Origin: Rhodothermales bacterium
GTDB lineage: Bacteria; Bacteroidota; Rhodothermia; Rhodothermales; VXPQ01
Direction of reading: 5' to 3'
DNA: 64,000 nucleotides
Assembly: GCA_022821845.1 (NCBI GenBank)
Contig: JAJECT010000001.1
Span: forward strand, 48,931 to 112,930
The position numbers were made by a program, and so were the translations under genes. The stretch's first letter is position 1. Every line of letters starts with the position of its first letter. Below the pieces are notes generated by a model. It was not told the DNA's origin. It did no database searches and worked only from the letters and a program-made list of their open reading frames with translations. Shown here piece by piece: positions 27,129 to 36,356 of the stretch.

Positions 27129-27938
27129 ATGACCTGGTGGGAAGCGGCGCTGCTTGGCCTCGTTCAGGGGATTACGGAATTTCTTCCCGTGTCTTCCTCC
27201 GGGCATCTTGTCCTCCTCCGGCACGGACTGGGCCTGGAAACGGACCACATTACCTTTGAGGTCTTCGTGCATTTCGGCACGGTGCTGAGCATCGCCACGG
27301 TATACCGGGCGCGCATCCTGGGCCTCGCGCGAAGCGTATGGAAAGCCGCGCGGCGACCCGGCGGCATGGGCGCGCAATACCGCAAGGACGAGCATTTCCG
27401 GCTGGCGGCGTTCATTCTCCTGTCCATGATCCCCACCGGAGCGCTGTACGTCGTATTCCGGGAGCCGCTGGAGGCTGTTTTCGCGGCGCCGCATATCGCC
27501 GCAGGCATGCTGCTCTTTACGGGCTGCCTCTTGCTCCTCACCAGAATGCGCCCGCATCCGAACGGAAATATGTCCCCCTGGAAAGCGATCGCCACGGGCG
27601 CCGCGCAAGGACTTGCGATGATCCCCGGCGTCTCCCGCTCGGGAGCCACCATCTGCGCCGCAATCTACCAGAACGTACGGCCCGCCGAGGCCGTCGCTTT
27701 TTCCTTCCTGATGTCCGTGCCCGTCATTGCGGGCGCCACGGGCATCGAGGCCATAGGCCTTGCGCAATCCGGAAGTTTCGCGAACTTGCCGCCCATCCTG
27801 ATGGGGACGCTCGTAGCGTACGGGGCCGGCGTATGGGCCATCAAAACAGTAATCCATCTGGTGCGGCAGGGAAATCTGATCTGGTTCGCCTGGTATTGCT
27901 TCCTGGCGGGCGGCCTGGGACTATGGTGGTGGTTGTAG
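27129..27938 (+). CDS. uppP: undecaprenyl-diphosphatase UppP
   Basis: 269-residue polytopic membrane phosphatase that recycles the C55 carrier lipid for peptidoglycan and other surface polymers. The two repeated signature segments are present: Gly-Ile-Thr-Glu-Phe-Leu-Pro-Val-Ser-Ser-Ser-Gly-His near residues 14-26, and Pro-Gly-Val-Ser-Arg-Ser-Gly-Ala-Thr-Ile near residue 160. Eight hydrophobic helices can be counted. It is followed 51 bp later by der. Confidence 0.94.
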   Translation: MTWWEAALLGLVQGITEFLPVSSSGHLVLLRHGLGLETDHITFEVFVHFGTVLSIATVYRARILGLARSVWKAARRPGGMGAQYRKDEHFRLAAFILLSMIPTGALYVVFREPLEAVFAAPHIAAGMLLFTGCLLLLTRMRPHPNGNMSPWKAIATGAAQGLAMIPGVSRSGATICAAIYQNVRPAEAVAFSFLMSVPVIAGATGIEAIGLAQSGSFANLPPILMGTLVAYGAGVWAIKTVIHLVRQGNLIWFAWYCFLAGGLGLWWWL

Positions 27939-27989
27939 GCATTGACGCATGGAATCGTTACGGACACATCGCCGGAGGGAACGTAGCCT

Positions 27990-29309
27990 ATGAGGCTGGT
28001 CGCTATCGTGGGCCGCCCGAACGTGGGCAAATCCACGCTCTTCAATCGCCTTGTGGAGGCGAAACAAACCATCGTGCACGACGAACCCGGGGTAACGCGG
28101 GACCGGGTGTACGGCGAGGTGGAATGGGCGGGACACACGTTCGACGCCGTAGATACGGGCGGATTCGTTCCGGCGAACGCCGAAGTCTTCGCAGAAGCCA
28201 TTCGCGAACAGGTGCATATTGCGATCGACGAAGCCGACGCCATCCTTTTCGTCGTGGACGTAACGACCGGCATTACAGACCTGGACGAAGAACTGGCCGC
28301 CGTGCTGCGGCGGACGAAAAAGCCGGTGCTGGTGGCGGCGAACAAGTCGGACAACGACCAGCGGCGCTGGGAATCCGGCGCATTCTATGGACTTGGCCTG
28401 GGCGAGGTGTACCCCGTAAGCGCCATTAACGGCACGGGCAGCGGGGAAATGCTGGACGCGCTGACGGCGGCGCTGCCCGCCGCGCCGGACGCGCCCGCGG
28501 AGGACGCCCGCATTCGCGTGGCGCTGGTCGGGAAACCCAATGCCGGGAAATCGTCGCTGGCGAACGCGATTCTTGGCTTCCCCCGCTCTATCGTGACCGA
28601 AATCCCGGGCACCACCCGGGACGCCATCCATTCGAGCGTCTCGTTCGAAGGGCAGGAATTCCTGCTGGTGGATACGGCCGGGCTGCGCAAACGGGCGCGG
28701 GTTTCAAGCAACATAGAATTCTACGCCGCGCTGCGGACCCGCCGCGCCCTCGCGACATGCGACGTGGCCGTGCTGCTCATCGACGCCGCCGACGGGTTGC
28801 ACATGCAAGACATCCGCATTCTGAAACAGGCGGAAGAACTTAAAAAAGGCCTGGTGATGGCCGTCAACAAATGGGATCTGGTCGAAAAAGAAACCAACAC
28901 GGCCCGGGACTGGCGGCGCGAAATATACAAACGCCTTCCCATGCTGGACTACGTGCCGGTATTGTTCGTCTCTGCCTTGACGAAGCAGCGGGTCCATACG
29001 GTGCTTCGCGCAGCCATGGCGACGCACCAGCGGCGGCGCCTCCGCATTCCGACCCATAAAGTGAACGAAGTAATGCAAAAAGCCATCGGCAAGCATCATC
29101 CTCCCACATGGCGCAACCAGTTCGTGCGGATAAAATACGCGTCCCAGGTCGCGACGAATCCCCCGGTATTCGCCTTTTTCTGCAACTATCCGAAAGGGGT
29201 GCACGAATCGTACCGGCGCTATCTCGAAAACGAACTCCGCAAGGCGTTCGATTTCGAGGGCATTCCGCTCACGCTGGCGTTCCGCGCCAAGTCGCGCGGA
29301 CAGGAATAA
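27990..29309 (+). CDS. der: ribosome biogenesis GTPase Der (EngA)
   Basis: 439 residues with two consecutive GTPase domains and a KH-like C-terminus, the unique Der layout needed for 50S subunit assembly. The first G1 loop is Gly-Arg-Pro-Asn-Val-Gly-Lys-Ser-Thr at the N-terminus with Asn-Lys-Ser-Asp as G4. The second is Gly-Lys-Pro-Asn-Ala-Gly-Lys-Ser-Ser near residue 180 with Asn-Lys-Trp-Asp as G4. Length matches the family. Confidence 0.96.
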   Translation: MRLVAIVGRPNVGKSTLFNRLVEAKQTIVHDEPGVTRDRVYGEVEWAGHTFDAVDTGGFVPANAEVFAEAIREQVHIAIDEADAILFVVDVTTGITDLDEELAAVLRRTKKPVLVAANKSDNDQRRWESGAFYGLGLGEVYPVSAINGTGSGEMLDALTAALPAAPDAPAEDARIRVALVGKPNAGKSSLANAILGFPRSIVTEIPGTTRDAIHSSVSFEGQEFLLVDTAGLRKRARVSSNIEFYAALRTRRALATCDVAVLLIDAADGLHMQDIRILKQAEELKKGLVMAVNKWDLVEKETNTARDWRREIYKRLPMLDYVPVLFVSALTKQRVHTVLRAAMATHQRRRLRIPTHKVNEVMQKAIGKHHPPTWRNQFVRIKYASQVATNPPVFAFFCNYPKGVHESYRRYLENELRKAFDFEGIPLTLAFRAKSRGQE

Positions 29310-29480
29310 AGGCGGGCGCGAGACGGCCTGTGGGTTGGGCGCGGAGGGCTTTTCTGCAAGCGGACGGCCATTGTTTTCGGATATTTTCAGAATATTCGCA
29401 GCAGCGGCTCGCGATATCCGGCGACGAAACGTATCTTGGCTTCAGGACCTTTAAGCATTTTCGCACCCTTCGAGTCCGCC

Positions 29481-30131
29481 ATGAAAGGCCATTCGACGCC
29501 TCCGAAAAAGAAGAACGAGCGTACGCTCAATTTCTGGGAGCGCCTGTATCTCCCGGAAGTATTCAAGGGGCTTGGGTACAGCTTCCGCAAAATGCGGCAG
29601 CCGCGCTACACCGTGCAGTACCCGGAAGAGCAGTGGTATCCCCCGGACAGTTATCGCGGGCGCCCGGTGCTGGTCGAGGAAGAAGGACGGCCTCGTTGCG
29701 TTTCCTGCAACCTGTGCGCGCGGGCTTGCCCTCCCATGGCTATTTCCATGCAATCGCACGAAATGGAGGGACCCAAGGAGCGCGAACCGGAATGGTTCGA
29801 AATCAATATGCTGCGATGCATCTACTGCGGATATTGCGAAGAAGTCTGCCCGGAAGAAGCCATCGTCATGTCGAAAGAATACGACCTGACCTTCCAGCAT
29901 CGCGAGGAAGCCATATTCGGCCTGGAGCGACTGCTCATGCCCGCAGAGCGCCTCAAGGACCGGTTCGATTGGCTCGAAGCCTACAAGGACCGGCAGTTTG
30001 GCGAAGCGTGGGATTTCCAGCGAGAAAACAACGTGCATAGCCTCAAGGACCGTTCGTTTCTTGCGTCGCTGGCCGAAGAGATCCAAAGCGACGCCGAGGC
30101 CCCGGCCGAACCCGCCCCGCACGCGGAATGA
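29481..30131 (+). CDS. nuoI: NADH-quinone oxidoreductase subunit I-like ferredoxin protein
   Basis: 216 residues from the ATG at 29481. Two [4Fe-4S] motifs, Cys73/76/79/83 and Cys113/116/119/123 (both Cys-x-x-Cys-x-x-Cys-x-x-x-Cys-Pro), match NuoI, which passes electrons toward quinone in complex I. The N-terminal amphipathic stretch and the length after the clusters also fit NuoI rather than small ferredoxins. No other nuo gene is beside it; it lies between der and a DinB-like gene and overlaps the latter (ATGA). Confidence 0.8.
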   Translation: MKGHSTPPKKKNERTLNFWERLYLPEVFKGLGYSFRKMRQPRYTVQYPEEQWYPPDSYRGRPVLVEEEGRPRCVSCNLCARACPPMAISMQSHEMEGPKEREPEWFEINMLRCIYCGYCEEVCPEEAIVMSKEYDLTFQHREEAIFGLERLLMPAERLKDRFDWLEAYKDRQFGEAWDFQRENNVHSLKDRSFLASLAEEIQSDAEAPAEPAPHAE

Positions 30132-30664
30132 ACGACGCCCCCCATGCGCCCCGCGCAGGCGAAGTCCGCCAGGCATTGATTGGGCAACTGGCCTATCTGA
30201 TTGACGAAACCGACGTGCTGCGCAAGCACCTCGGGCGGATTCCGGAAAGCGTGCTGGAAGGCCGCCCGGTGGCAAGCGATCTCTCCCTTCGGGAAATGTA
30301 TGTCGCGCTGCATCTTTTCGACGAGGAAATATACGTCCCCGCCGCGGCGCGCCTGGCGAAAGCCGAAACCGCTTCCCTCGACGTACCCGATGCAAGGACG
30401 CTGCTGGACCAGACCGCGCCGGCGCGTACGGACATGCAGGGCGCGCTGGACCGCATCCGATCCGCCCGGACGAAGTTAGGCGCGCTCTTCGCCGGCCTGG
30501 ACCCTGACGCATGGACCCGGCCCGTCGTCGTGCAGGGCGCGGCGACAGACGTCTTTGGCCTGGTCCGCCATATCGTCCGGCACGACGTGGATCTATTGCG
30601 CGGCGCGGCCATCCGCCTGCACGAAAGCAGGCTCACCGCGCGCAGGGAAGATATTCCCAAATAA
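30128..30664 (+). CDS. DinB-like four-helix protein
   Basis: 178 residues with the four-helix pattern of the DinB/YfiT-like superfamily. The His residues expected as metal ligands can be picked out (Ala-Leu-His-Leu-Phe-Asp-Glu-Glu near residue 60; His-Ile-Val-Arg-His-Asp near residues 139-143). Members often act as metal-dependent transferases for low-molecular-weight thiols, but the substrate is unknown. It overlaps nuoI by 4 bp. Confidence 0.6.
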   Translation: MNDAPHAPRAGEVRQALIGQLAYLIDETDVLRKHLGRIPESVLEGRPVASDLSLREMYVALHLFDEEIYVPAAARLAKAETASLDVPDARTLLDQTAPARTDMQGALDRIRSARTKLGALFAGLDPDAWTRPVVVQGAATDVFGLVRHIVRHDVDLLRGAAIRLHESRLTARREDIPK

Positions 30665-30827
30665 TTCGCAATGGGCCAGGGGAGGGCGCAACCTGGAAAA
30701 AACGGACGCGCTGTAACGATTGCAAGAAAAATTCGTCTTATGGATATACATTACTCGGTATAATGCCGGAAATTCGTATTCAGTCTGGCTATTTCGCCAA
30801 AAACGCCCTGCATTGCTCCAGCGAAAC

Positions 30828-31844
30828 ATGGCTGCGCGAGAGAAAACATACGAAGACATTGCCTCCGCCTTCCGGGAAGGACGTTTCCAGCCGCTCTATT
30901 TTTTCTATGGAGACGAGCCGTTCCTGATCGAGGAACTGCAGGACCTCCTGCTGGAGCGCGCCCTGGCCCCGCACGAACGGGATTTCAATCTCGATATCGC
31001 GTACGGCCCTGACACCGACGCGCAGCGCGTGCTTGCGTTGTGCGCTGCGTGGCCCGTCATGAGCGAGCGGCGCGTAGTCATTGTGCGGGATTTCGAAAAA
31101 CTGAAGGACAATCGCCTGTTCAAGAACTATGCGGAGCAGCCAAATCCGTCGGCGGTGGTCGCGCTCGTATGCGGATCGAAGCCGAACCATGCAAGACATC
31201 CCTACCGGGCCTTGCGGCAACACGCCGTGTCCATGGAAAGCAAGCCGCTCTACAGCAATCAGACGCCCGGCTGGATCAAGCGACGCGCCCAAAAGCACGG
31301 ATACGAAATGACGCAGGAAGCCGCGCAAATGCTGGCCGATTACACGGGAAACGACCTGGGCGCCGTGGTCCGCGAGATAGAAAAACTCGGAACGTACATC
31401 GGCGAACGCAAAACGATCTCCCCGGACGATATTGTACGCGCCAGTGGACACAGCCGGGAACTCAATGTCTTCGAATTGCAAAAAGCCGTAGGCGAACGGC
31501 GCGCCCAGGACGCATTTCGCATTATGGAACGAATGTTGCAGCGTGCATCCAATGAACGCGGAGAAGCCCTCATGATCGTTGCCGTCCTGAACGCCTGGTT
31601 TATGAAACTGTGGAAACTCAGCGCCTGCGGATCGTCCATGCCAAGAAAGGACATGGCGCGCCATATTGGCGTGTCGCCCTTTTTTCTGAAGGATTACCTG
31701 ACAGGCCTCCGGCGATACAAGGCGCCGGCGATACGGAATGCATTCGCCGTATTACTGGCGACGGATTACGAACTAAAGGGAGGGTCTGCCAGAAGCGAGC
31801 GTCTGGTCATGACCTTGATGCTTCGCAAAATACTCTCGCCATAA
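30828..31844 (+). CDS. holA: DNA polymerase III delta subunit
   Basis: 338 residues from the ATG at 30828, the clamp-loader subunit that opens the beta sliding clamp. The N-terminus (Pro-Leu-Tyr-Phe-Phe-Tyr-Gly-Asp-Glu-Pro-Phe-Leu-Ile-Glu-Glu) has the degenerate nucleotide-binding start. The middle shows Leu-Ala-Asp-Tyr-Thr-Gly-Asn-Asp-Leu-(x)-Ala-Val-Val-Arg-Glu-Ile-Glu-Lys-Leu, and the C-terminus the helical Leu-Lys-Gly-Gly-Ser-Ala-Arg-Ser segment typical of HolA. Confidence 0.9.
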   Translation: MAAREKTYEDIASAFREGRFQPLYFFYGDEPFLIEELQDLLLERALAPHERDFNLDIAYGPDTDAQRVLALCAAWPVMSERRVVIVRDFEKLKDNRLFKNYAEQPNPSAVVALVCGSKPNHARHPYRALRQHAVSMESKPLYSNQTPGWIKRRAQKHGYEMTQEAAQMLADYTGNDLGAVVREIEKLGTYIGERKTISPDDIVRASGHSRELNVFELQKAVGERRAQDAFRIMERMLQRASNERGEALMIVAVLNAWFMKLWKLSACGSSMPRKDMARHIGVSPFFLKDYLTGLRRYKAPAIRNAFAVLLATDYELKGGSARSERLVMTLMLRKILSP

Positions 31845-31936
31845 CCCATTGCCGCATCCCCGCACAATAAGAACAGGACGCCATACGTTCCCGATTTGTG
31901 CGACACACGCAAGCCTACGTTAGGGGGTATACGCCC

Positions 31937-32602
31937 ATGTACGACACGCCAGCCATAAAACGCCGCCACGTGGTTCGAAAGAACGCAAACCCCAATACGC
32001 GGTACCTGGACGCGCTCAATCCAATGAGCGACGAGGACCTGATGTCGCAATTTCAGGCAGGAAGCGTAGAAGCGTTCGACATTCTGGTGAGCCGGTACAA
32101 GGACCCGCTCACCAATTATATCTACCGCTTCGTCGGAGACATAAAAGAATGCGAGGACCTGCTTCAGGAGACCTTCCTGCGGGTCTATCGCAACCGGCAT
32201 TCGTATCGCCGGATCGCCCGATTCTCGACCTGGCTCTACACGATCGCCGGAAACCTGGCGCGGTCGGAATATCGAAAACGCAAACGGCGGCGGATCTCTT
32301 CGCTCCAGTCGATCAACAAGAACGACGAAGAGTACGAGATGGAAGTGCCGGACGAAACGTTCTCCCCGGACAAGGACGCGGAAAGCACGATCCAGGATTT
32401 CTACATCCAGGAAGCGCTGTCGCAAATCCCGGAGGAGTTTCGCGAAGTCGTCGTGCTGCGGGACGTGCAGCAACTGTCGTACGAGGAAATCGCGGATATT
32501 ACGGGATTGCCCATGGGCACCGTAAAAAGCCGAATCAATCGCGGCAGGACGAAACTTCAGATACTCCTGCGAGATATTTACTTCGTGCAGGAGGAGAAAT
32601 AA
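31937..32602 (+). CDS. ECF-type RNA polymerase sigma factor
   Basis: 221 residues from the ATG at 31937, preceded by an AGGGGG ribosome-binding stretch about 9 bp upstream. Region 2 spans about residues 35-105 (Asp-Leu-Met-Ser-Gln-Phe-Gln-Ala-Gly, then Asp-Leu-Leu-Gln-Glu-Thr-Phe-Leu-Arg-Val-Tyr-Arg-Asn and Phe-Ser-Thr-Trp-Leu-Tyr). Region 4 is at about 150-215 (Leu-Ser-Tyr-Glu-Glu-Ile-Ala-Asp-Ile-Thr-Gly-Leu-Pro-Met-Gly-Thr-Val-Lys-Ser). The neighbour 206 bp downstream looks like its anti-sigma factor. Confidence 0.9.
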   Translation: MYDTPAIKRRHVVRKNANPNTRYLDALNPMSDEDLMSQFQAGSVEAFDILVSRYKDPLTNYIYRFVGDIKECEDLLQETFLRVYRNRHSYRRIARFSTWLYTIAGNLARSEYRKRKRRRISSLQSINKNDEEYEMEVPDETFSPDKDAESTIQDFYIQEALSQIPEEFREVVVLRDVQQLSYEEIADITGLPMGTVKSRINRGRTKLQILLRDIYFVQEEK

Positions 32603-32808
32603 GCGCTCGGCGGGCGCGGCTTCTTGCCCGCAAAGGGCGATAAAGGGCCAAAAGGCGCTTCGGACGGCGCGGAACGTTTTTTTGCGGATCCGTTCGCGGC
32701 TTTGCGCGTCCATACCTTGGCGGGGAAGCGTACGGCCTCCCCCGCAAGGCTTTCACGCGCCGCTGGAATCGTAATCCTTTTATCGTCTATACGTTTATTC
32801 GTTTGCCT

Positions 32809-33450
32809 ATGTCTCACGGGTACAGCGATTCGAAGCCATACGACCCCTCAAACCTTGAGGACGAGTTTCTCTGCGAATACGTGGACGGGACCATGGACCC
32901 CCTCGTTCGCCATGTATTCGAGGAGTACGTGCGCGTCAACCCGGGCATGGAGGAGCATATCGAAGCGCTCCGCAACACGCGCAGGCTCCTGTGTCGTTAC
33001 GCGTATCGTTGCCAGGCCCCAAGCGACCTCCACCGCCGGCTGCGCAAGTGCATTCCGTGCGACGCCGCCCGCTCCGCCCGTCCCTCGCCGGTCGTCGCCC
33101 AGGGCGCGGCGAAGAGCGCAACCATGTCGTCCTACGCCATCACGGTGATCCTGATGCTGGGGCTGGCGCTGGGCGTCTCGGGTATGGAAAGCGAATACGG
33201 CAAGCACTCGCCTGCTTCAACCATAACCGTTTCCGCCGCGCAGCCCGCCTCGTTCCTTGCCTACAGAGCCGACATGACGCAGCGGCCTTCGTATTCGTCC
33301 GTACTGCATCCGCTGTTTCGTTTTTCGCGCAATGACGCCTATCCATGGCGCCGCGCCCGCTCGCTCGTCACCGCCAGCATTAAACGCGAACTGCGGCCGC
33401 AGGCGCCGTCCGGCGGCGCCATGGTCGCCGAAGTCGTATACCCCCGATGA
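32809..33450 (+). CDS. probable membrane-bound anti-sigma factor
   Basis: 213 residues from the ATG at 32809. The first 75 residues resemble the helical anti-sigma domain (acidic start, Glu-Tyr-Val-Asp-Gly-Thr-Met-Asp, repeated His/Cys residues such as Cys-Arg-Tyr-Ala-Tyr-Arg-Cys and Cys-Ile-Pro-Cys). One transmembrane segment follows near residues 108-127. The periplasmic tail is basic and unassigned. It does not contain the full His-x3-Cys-x2-Cys zinc motif in standard form, so the assignment rests on position after the sigma gene and on layout. Confidence 0.6.
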   Translation: MSHGYSDSKPYDPSNLEDEFLCEYVDGTMDPLVRHVFEEYVRVNPGMEEHIEALRNTRRLLCRYAYRCQAPSDLHRRLRKCIPCDAARSARPSPVVAQGAAKSATMSSYAITVILMLGLALGVSGMESEYGKHSPASTITVSAAQPASFLAYRADMTQRPSYSSVLHPLFRFSRNDAYPWRRARSLVTASIKRELRPQAPSGGAMVAEVVYPR

Positions 33451-33527
33451 TCGTTTGGGAACGGGACGCCTGCGCGGGCGTGCAACGCGCCGCAGCGGTT
33501 GGCGCTGTTTTGTTCGTCGTCCGTACG

Positions 33528-33601
33528 GGGCCCTTAGCTCAGGGGTTCAGAGCGCTCGCCTCACACGCGAGAGGTCACTGGTTCAAATCCAGTAGGGCCC
33601 A
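33528..33601 (+). tRNA. tRNA-Val (anticodon CAC)
   Basis: Acceptor arms GGGCCCT (33528-33534) and AGGGCCC (33594-33600) pair fully, with A at the discriminator position. The anticodon stem CTCGC/GCGAG encloses the loop CTCACAC, giving anticodon CAC (valine). The T-loop reads TTCAAAT. The 3' CCA is not encoded. It lies upstream of lysS. Confidence 0.95.
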
Positions 33602-33657
33602 CCCTGTAATAATTGCGTCTTTCCCGCCGACATGGCGGCGGGCATCCTGACAAGCGT

Positions 33658-35217
33658 ATGTCGGAAACGCTGAACGATCAGCAAAAGCGCCGCCGCGAAG
33701 AGTTGCATGCGCTTCGCGAAGCAGGCATCGATCCGTACCCGTACGCGTGGGACGTCACCCATGAGACGAAGCACATCCTCGGCGCGTTCGACGATAACCT
33801 GCACCAACCCGGCGAAGACCGCCCGCCTCGGGATCAATTCAATGTGTCCATCGCCGGCCGCGTCCTGTCCCTCCGCGTCATGGGCAAGGCGGCCTTTCTG
33901 GATATTCAGGACGCGATCGGCTCCATCCAGGTTTACGTCCGCCGCGACGACCTTCCCGACGGATATTATCGGGACGTCATCCGGCGACTGCTTGATATCG
34001 GAGATATCGTCGGAATCCGGGGATTCGCCTTTCGGACGCGCATGGGCGAAATCAGCGTACATGCGGAGGCATTCCAGCTCCTGGCGAAATCGCTTCGTCC
34101 CCTGCCGGTGGTCAAGGAAACCGAGGAAGGCGTACATAACGAAGTGACCAACAAGGAATTCCGTTATCGGCAGCGGTACGCGGACCTGGTGGTCAACCCG
34201 GACGTGCGCGACGTTTTTCGGCAACGGGCGCGGATGATCTCCATCCTGCGTCGCTTTCTGGACGACCGGGGGTATGTCGAGGTGGAAACGCCGGTCTTGC
34301 AACCCGTATACGGCGGGGCGAGCGCACGGCCCTTCACGACGCACCACAATGCGCTGGACATGACGCTCTATCTGCGCATCGCGGACGAGTTGTATCTGAA
34401 GCGGCTGCTGGTGGGGGGGTTCACGGGCGTCTACGAGATTTCCAAGGATTTTCGCAACGAGGGGCTAAGCCGATTCCACAATCCGGAATTCACCATGATG
34501 GAGCTGTATGTCTCCTACAAGGATTACCAGTGGATGATGGACCTCGTGGAAGAAATGATCGAGCATATTGCGATCGCATTGCATGGTTCGCCGTACGTGC
34601 AGGCCGGCGAGCATACGATCTCCTTCCGCCGCCCCTGGAAACGCTTGCCGCTCTTCGAAGCCATCGAAGAATATACCGGGCAGCAATTGCGCGACAAAAG
34701 CGCTGGGGAAATAGCGGGTATTGCGCGGCGCCTTGGGCTGGAGGCGGACGACAGCATGGGAACAGGCAAGCTCATCGACCTTGTTTTTGGCGAAAAGGTG
34801 GAGCCAAACCTGATCCAGCCCACCTTCGTCACCGACTACCCGATTGCGCTAAGCCCGCTGGCGAAACGGCATCGCAGCGAGGACGGACTGGTGGAGCGGT
34901 TTGAACTCATCTGCAATGCCAAGGAGATATGCAATGCGTTCAGCGAACTCAACGACCCGATCGACCAGCGCGAACGCTTCGAAGACCAGGCTCGCTTGCG
35001 CGCCGGCGGCGACGAGGAAGCCATGCAGATAGACGAGGATTATCTCCGCGCCATGGAGTATGGCATGCCGCCCGCCGCCGGGCTGGGCGTGGGCATGGAC
35101 CGCCTCGCCATGCTGATGACCGGACAGGACTCGATCCGGGACGTCATCCTGTTTCCGTTGCTTCGCCCGGAATCGGGACAGGACGGCAACGAAGCCGCGA
35201 AAGAAGCGGGCGCGTAA
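33658..35217 (+). CDS. lysS: lysyl-tRNA synthetase, class II
   Basis: 519 residues from the ATG at 33658. An N-terminal OB-fold anticodon-binding domain is followed by the class II core with motif 2 ([15 protein letters not shown]) and motif 3 (Gly-Leu-Gly-Val-Gly-Met-Asp-Arg-Leu). It charges tRNA-Lys with lysine. It starts 57 bp after tRNA-Val. Confidence 0.96.
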   Translation: MSETLNDQQKRRREELHALREAGIDPYPYAWDVTHETKHILGAFDDNLHQPGEDRPPRDQFNVSIAGRVLSLRVMGKAAFLDIQDAIGSIQVYVRRDDLPDGYYRDVIRRLLDIGDIVGIRGFAFRTRMGEISVHAEAFQLLAKSLRPLPVVKETEEGVHNEVTNKEFRYRQRYADLVVNPDVRDVFRQRARMISILRRFLDDRGYVEVETPVLQPVYGGASARPFTTHHNALDMTLYLRIADELYLKRLLVGGFTGVYEISKDFRNEGLSRFHNPEFTMMELYVSYKDYQWMMDLVEEMIEHIAIALHGSPYVQAGEHTISFRRPWKRLPLFEAIEEYTGQQLRDKSAGEIAGIARRLGLEADDSMGTGKLIDLVFGEKVEPNLIQPTFVTDYPIALSPLAKRHRSEDGLVERFELICNAKEICNAFSELNDPIDQRERFEDQARLRAGGDEEAMQIDEDYLRAMEYGMPPAAGLGVGMDRLAMLMTGQDSIRDVILFPLLRPESGQDGNEAAKEAGA

Positions 35218-35226
35218 CGCCGGGCG

Positions 35227-36198
35227 TCATCCGGCGCGGTCTTGCGCGTTCCGGCGGGCAATGCGGACATTTCTCTTGAACCCGTCGAATTTGGCGCGAC
35301 GGACAGGACTCTTTCTGAAGCGCCGTCGAAATTCTTCCAGGTCGATTTCTTCCCATGTCGCCAGGTCCGTATCGACCGTCCCGGCGCGCGGCGCGTAGCG
35401 TTCCTCGCGGGAAGGTTTTTTGAACTTGTTCCAGGGGCACGCTTCCTGGCATATATCGCATCCGAATATCCAGTTTTCGAAACCGGACTGGAGGGCTTTC
35501 GGCACGTCGTCTCCCCGATGCTCGATGGTCCAGTAGGAAATGCACCGGTTGGCGTCCACCGCATAGGGACGATAGATGGCGTCCGTAGGGCAAGCGTCTA
35601 TGCAGCGCGTACAGGAGCCGCAAAAATCTTCCGCCGGGCTATCGCAGGCGAGCGGCGTGTCTACGATCAGTTCTCCAATGAAAAAATACGATCCAAGCGA
35701 CCGGTTGATCAGGTTCGCGTGCTTGCCTATCCATCCCAGGCCGCTTCGCGCCGCCCAGGCTTTTTCGAGCACCGGGGCGGAATCGACGAAGGCGCGGCCT
35801 TCGACGCCGCCCGCTTCCTTGCCCAGCCATTCGAACAGTTCGTACAACTTTTCCTTCATAACCCGGTGATAATCGTCTCCCCGGGCATACCGGCTGATCT
35901 TGCCCGCGGTCTCCCGGGCAGGCGCATCCGCCGGGTAGTAATAATTATGCAGAACGCACACCACGCTGCGGGCGCCTTCTACCAGCTGGCGCGGGTCCAC
36001 GCGTTTTTCGAAATGGTTCGTCATCCACTCCATACCGGCGTGGCGCCCGCCCAGAAGCCACGCTTCCAGCCGCTCCGCTTCCTCGTCCAGGCGCGTGGCC
36101 CGGGCAATGCCGCAGGCATCGAACCCCAGGTCGCGAGCGCGCCGCTTGAGGGCGCGACTGAACGCTTCGGAACGGGTATCGCGGGCGGAAGGCGTCAT
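35227..36198 (-). CDS. queG: epoxyqueuosine reductase QueG
   Basis: 323 residues from the ATG at 36198. The last step of queuosine synthesis in tRNA: a cobalamin- and iron-sulfur-dependent reductase. The N-terminal Gly-Phe-Asp-Ala-Cys-Gly-Ile-Ala and Arg-Tyr-Ala-Arg-Gly-Asp-Asp-Tyr-His are family marks. The first [4Fe-4S] motif is Cys-Gly-Ser-Cys-Thr-Arg-Cys-Ile-Asp-Ala-Cys-Pro and the second uses Cys-Asp-Ile-Cys-Gln-Glu-Ala-Cys-Pro plus Cys in Arg-Cys-Ile-Ser-Tyr-Trp. It is slightly shorter than proteins carrying C-terminal HEAT repeats. Confidence 0.93.
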   Translation of the reverse strand: MTPSARDTRSEAFSRALKRRARDLGFDACGIARATRLDEEAERLEAWLLGGRHAGMEWMTNHFEKRVDPRQLVEGARSVVCVLHNYYYPADAPARETAGKISRYARGDDYHRVMKEKLYELFEWLGKEAGGVEGRAFVDSAPVLEKAWAARSGLGWIGKHANLINRSLGSYFFIGELIVDTPLACDSPAEDFCGSCTRCIDACPTDAIYRPYAVDANRCISYWTIEHRGDDVPKALQSGFENWIFGCDICQEACPWNKFKKPSREERYAPRAGTVDTDLATWEEIDLEEFRRRFRKSPVRRAKFDGFKRNVRIARRNAQDRAG

Positions 36199-36282
36199 GC
36201 GGCGGACGAGCACAGGCGGGCGAGCACAGGCGGGCGAACAGGGTAGCCGCCAAGCAGGCGACGGCATAAAAAAGGGCGTAAA

Positions 36283-36317
36283 AAAAGCGGGCCCGCCCGA
36301 TCGGCGGACCCGCTTTT
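36283..36317 (-). terminator. intrinsic terminator after the PKD/OmpA-like gene
   Basis: AAAAGCGGG (36283-36291) and CCCGCTTTT (36309-36317) pair, and an inner CCGCC/GGCGG stem extends the hairpin past one mismatch. On the minus strand the 3' arm is followed by a run of T. It lies 40 bp beyond the stop of the gene ending at 36357. Confidence 0.8.
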
Positions 36318-36356
36318 CCGGCAGCGTCTTGTGCGATTGCGCTTCCGGCGTATGGG

